Positions 62,811-64,000 of a stretch of 64,000 bases of DNA are shown here, piece after piece. Source of the stretch: Candidatus Kapaibacterium sp. (GTDB lineage: Bacteria > Bacteroidota > Ignavibacteria > Kapaibacteriales > Kapaibacteriaceae); assembly GCA_018882585.1 (NCBI GenBank), contig VFFB01000005.1, positions 1-64,000 of the forward strand, read 5' to 3'. Both the position numbers and the translations under genes were made by a program. The notes beneath the pieces were generated by a model. The model ran no database searches and was not told where the DNA came from. It worked only from the letters and a program-made list of their open reading frames with translations. Each line of letters opens with the position of its first letter. Within the stretch, counting starts at the first letter, position 1.

Positions 62811-63527
62811 ATGGGAAGAGCATTTGAATTCCGCCGCGCCCGCAAAGAAAAACGCTGGGCGAATATGTCGAAGGCGTTTACGCGTATCGGACGCGAGATT
62901 TCGATCGCCGTAAAACAAGGCGGTCCAGATCCCGATACGAACGCACGCCTGCGTACCGCCATCCAGAATGCCAAGGCGGCAAACATGCCCAAAGACAATG
63001 TCGAGAATGCCATCAAGAAGGCCTCGGCAAAGGATGCGGCAGACCTGCAGGAAGTGAATTACGAGGCCTATGGGCCGAACGGTGTCGCCATCTGGATTGA
63101 AACCGCTACCGACAACCCAACGCGCACCGTCGCCAACGTCCGGTCATACTTCAACAAGTTCGGCGGTGCCCTTGGCACGTCGGGCTCGCTGGAGTTCATT
63201 TTCACCCGCAAAGGCGTGTTTACCATTCCCATGGCCGGTATCGACCGCGATGAACTCGAGATGCTGTTGATCGAGAATGGTGCCGAAGATATCCAGGAGG
63301 TCGACGACGAATTGATCGCCTACACGGCGTTCACCGACTTCGTGGCTATGCAGCGCGCCCTGGAAACTGCGAACGTCTCGGTCTCGAACGCCGAGCTTCG
63401 CCGCATTCCCAACAACACCGTCAACCTTACCGACGATCAGACCGAAGATGTCATCAAGCTGATCGATCGCATCGAAGAAGACGACGACGTGCAGAATGTC
63501 TTCCACAACATGAACGAATCCGACTAA
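62811..63527 (+). CDS. yebC: YebC/PmpR family protein
   Basis: A 238-aa TACO1/YebC-type protein. GRAFEFRRARKEKRWANMSK, the helical KEISIAVKQGG-like start, NMPKDNVENAIKKAS and the acidic C-terminal domains are all typical. Family members act as transcription regulators or, as more recent work indicates, relieve ribosome stalling at proline-rich motifs. That latter role is of interest given the 18-proline protein in this window. It lies 12 bp after the GNAT-like gene. Confidence 0.92.
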   Translation: MGRAFEFRRARKEKRWANMSKAFTRIGREISIAVKQGGPDPDTNARLRTAIQNAKAANMPKDNVENAIKKASAKDAADLQEVNYEAYGPNGVAIWIETATDNPTRTVANVRSYFNKFGGALGTSGSLEFIFTRKGVFTIPMAGIDRDELEMLLIENGAEDIQEVDDELIAYTAFTDFVAMQRALETANVSVSNAELRRIPNNTVNLTDDQTEDVIKLIDRIEEDDDVQNVFHNMNESD

Positions 63528-63555
63528 CCTTCACTCCTACCCAGAACAACACCAC

Positions 63556-64000
63556 ATGTGCGGTATCGTTGGCGTCTTTAATCACCCACAAGCTTCCGCC
63601 ATGGCCTACTACGCGCTGCATGCATTGCAGCACCGAGGTCAAGAAGCAGCGGGCATTGTTTCCATGTATACCGACGCTTCGAAGCAGCGTAGCCGCTTCG
63701 GAATCCACAAAGGTGAAGGCCTTGTGTTGGATGTCTTCTCACAGCACGATGTGTTTACGTCGACGCTGCCAGGTCGATCAGCTATTGGTCACAACCGATA
63801 TTCTACTACCGGCAGCAACTCCATAGCCAACATCCAGCCGTTTCAGTTCAACTACGCAAACGGCAATCTGGCACTGGCGCACAACGGCAACCTTACGAAC
63901 ACTCGTACGCTCCGGGATGCATTAAAGGGGCAAGGCGCGATCTTTCAGACTACGACCGATAGCGAGGTCTTTCTTCACTTGATCGCTCGCAGCAAACAGC
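63556..64000 (+). CDS. purF: Amidophosphoribosyltransferase, 5' part only
   Basis: The first 148 codons of glutamine-PRPP amidotransferase, first committed step of purine synthesis. The mature N-terminal nucleophile Cys2 (MCGIVGVF), the glutamine-site RGQEAAGIV, GHNRYSTTGS, LAHNGNLTN and TTTDSEVFLHLIA are intact. The reading frame runs off the right edge. 28 bp after yebC, probably the same transcript. Confidence 0.95.
   Translation, partial: MCGIVGVFNHPQASAMAYYALHALQHRGQEAAGIVSMYTDASKQRSRFGIHKGEGLVLDVFSQHDVFTSTLPGRSAIGHNRYSTTGSNSIANIQPFQFNYANGNLALAHNGNLTNTRTLRDALKGQGAIFQTTTDSEVFLHLIARSKQ

Overview
This looks like a chromosomal window from an uncultured member of the Bacteroidota/Chlorobiota side of the tree, most like Candidatus Kapabacteria. 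That placement is inference. It rests on many secreted proteins ending in type IX secretion (T9SS) type A sorting domains, a DUF5686/carboxypeptidase-regulatory outer-membrane protein, and a recurring upstream box (TAnnTTTG, often TATTTTCG) like the -7 element of Bacteroidota promoters. The window is moderately GC-rich and densely coded. No rRNA, tRNA, insertion sequence or CRISPR array was found.

Left end (1-8530) is accessory DNA. A phage-defence island carries a single-chain MmeI-like type IIL restriction-modification enzyme (412-3225, +) facing a Septu pair (ptuB 3261-3851 and ptuA 3844-5226, both -). The pair is flanked by two different, decayed rhuM remnants (131-295 and 5434-5746). Next comes a 456-aa helical protein (6451-7821) bracketed by a perfect 80-bp direct repeat (6221-6300 and 7850-7929) inside a mosaic of GC-rich palindromes. 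The same palindrome family reappears at 50457-50522.

Core region (8550-35880). bcp, tatD (continuous in frame with a signal-peptide-bearing outer-membrane protein) and upp lead rightward. A leftward coupled trio encodes a 1200-aa T9SS protein, an OmpA-like protein with an 18-proline run, and a class-V PLP enzyme. Further on are an MlaF-like ATPase, a fused DppD-DppF ATPase, a MATE/ANKH-like transporter followed by two leftward terminators, an exported endonuclease/phosphatase-fold protein and a deoxyhypusine-synthase-like enzyme. These are followed by AI-2E transporter, FtsE-like ATPase, dapB, a DUF1573 protein and an EVE protein. dnaA is divergent from tatC, polyprenyl diphosphate synthase, a Bax-inhibitor-1 protein, a TPR-like protein and a frameshifted lptF/lptG permease.

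Exported-protein block (36018-44396): a YHYH protein, a DUF1566 protein, two paralogous metallophosphatases, an FG-GAP-like protein and a frameshifted T9SS remnant. Most carry signal peptides and T9SS C-termini.

Right part (44440-64000). A leftward operon prfB-cobB-acpS-purK, with the RF2 programmed +1 frameshift preserved, is followed by a DUF5686 protein. A second leftward series runs wzx-like flippase, 1085-aa BNR-repeat T9SS lipoprotein, yggS, KefB-type antiporter and F420-reductase-like protein. Two M28 peptidases converge, then come a GNAT-like protein, yebC and the 5' part of purF, which runs off the window.

The most unusual items are the rhuM-flanked MmeI/Septu island, the repeat-bracketed 456-aa cargo gene, the TatD-outer-membrane protein open frame, and promoter boxes lying only 3-6 nt from start codons, which suggests leaderless transcripts.
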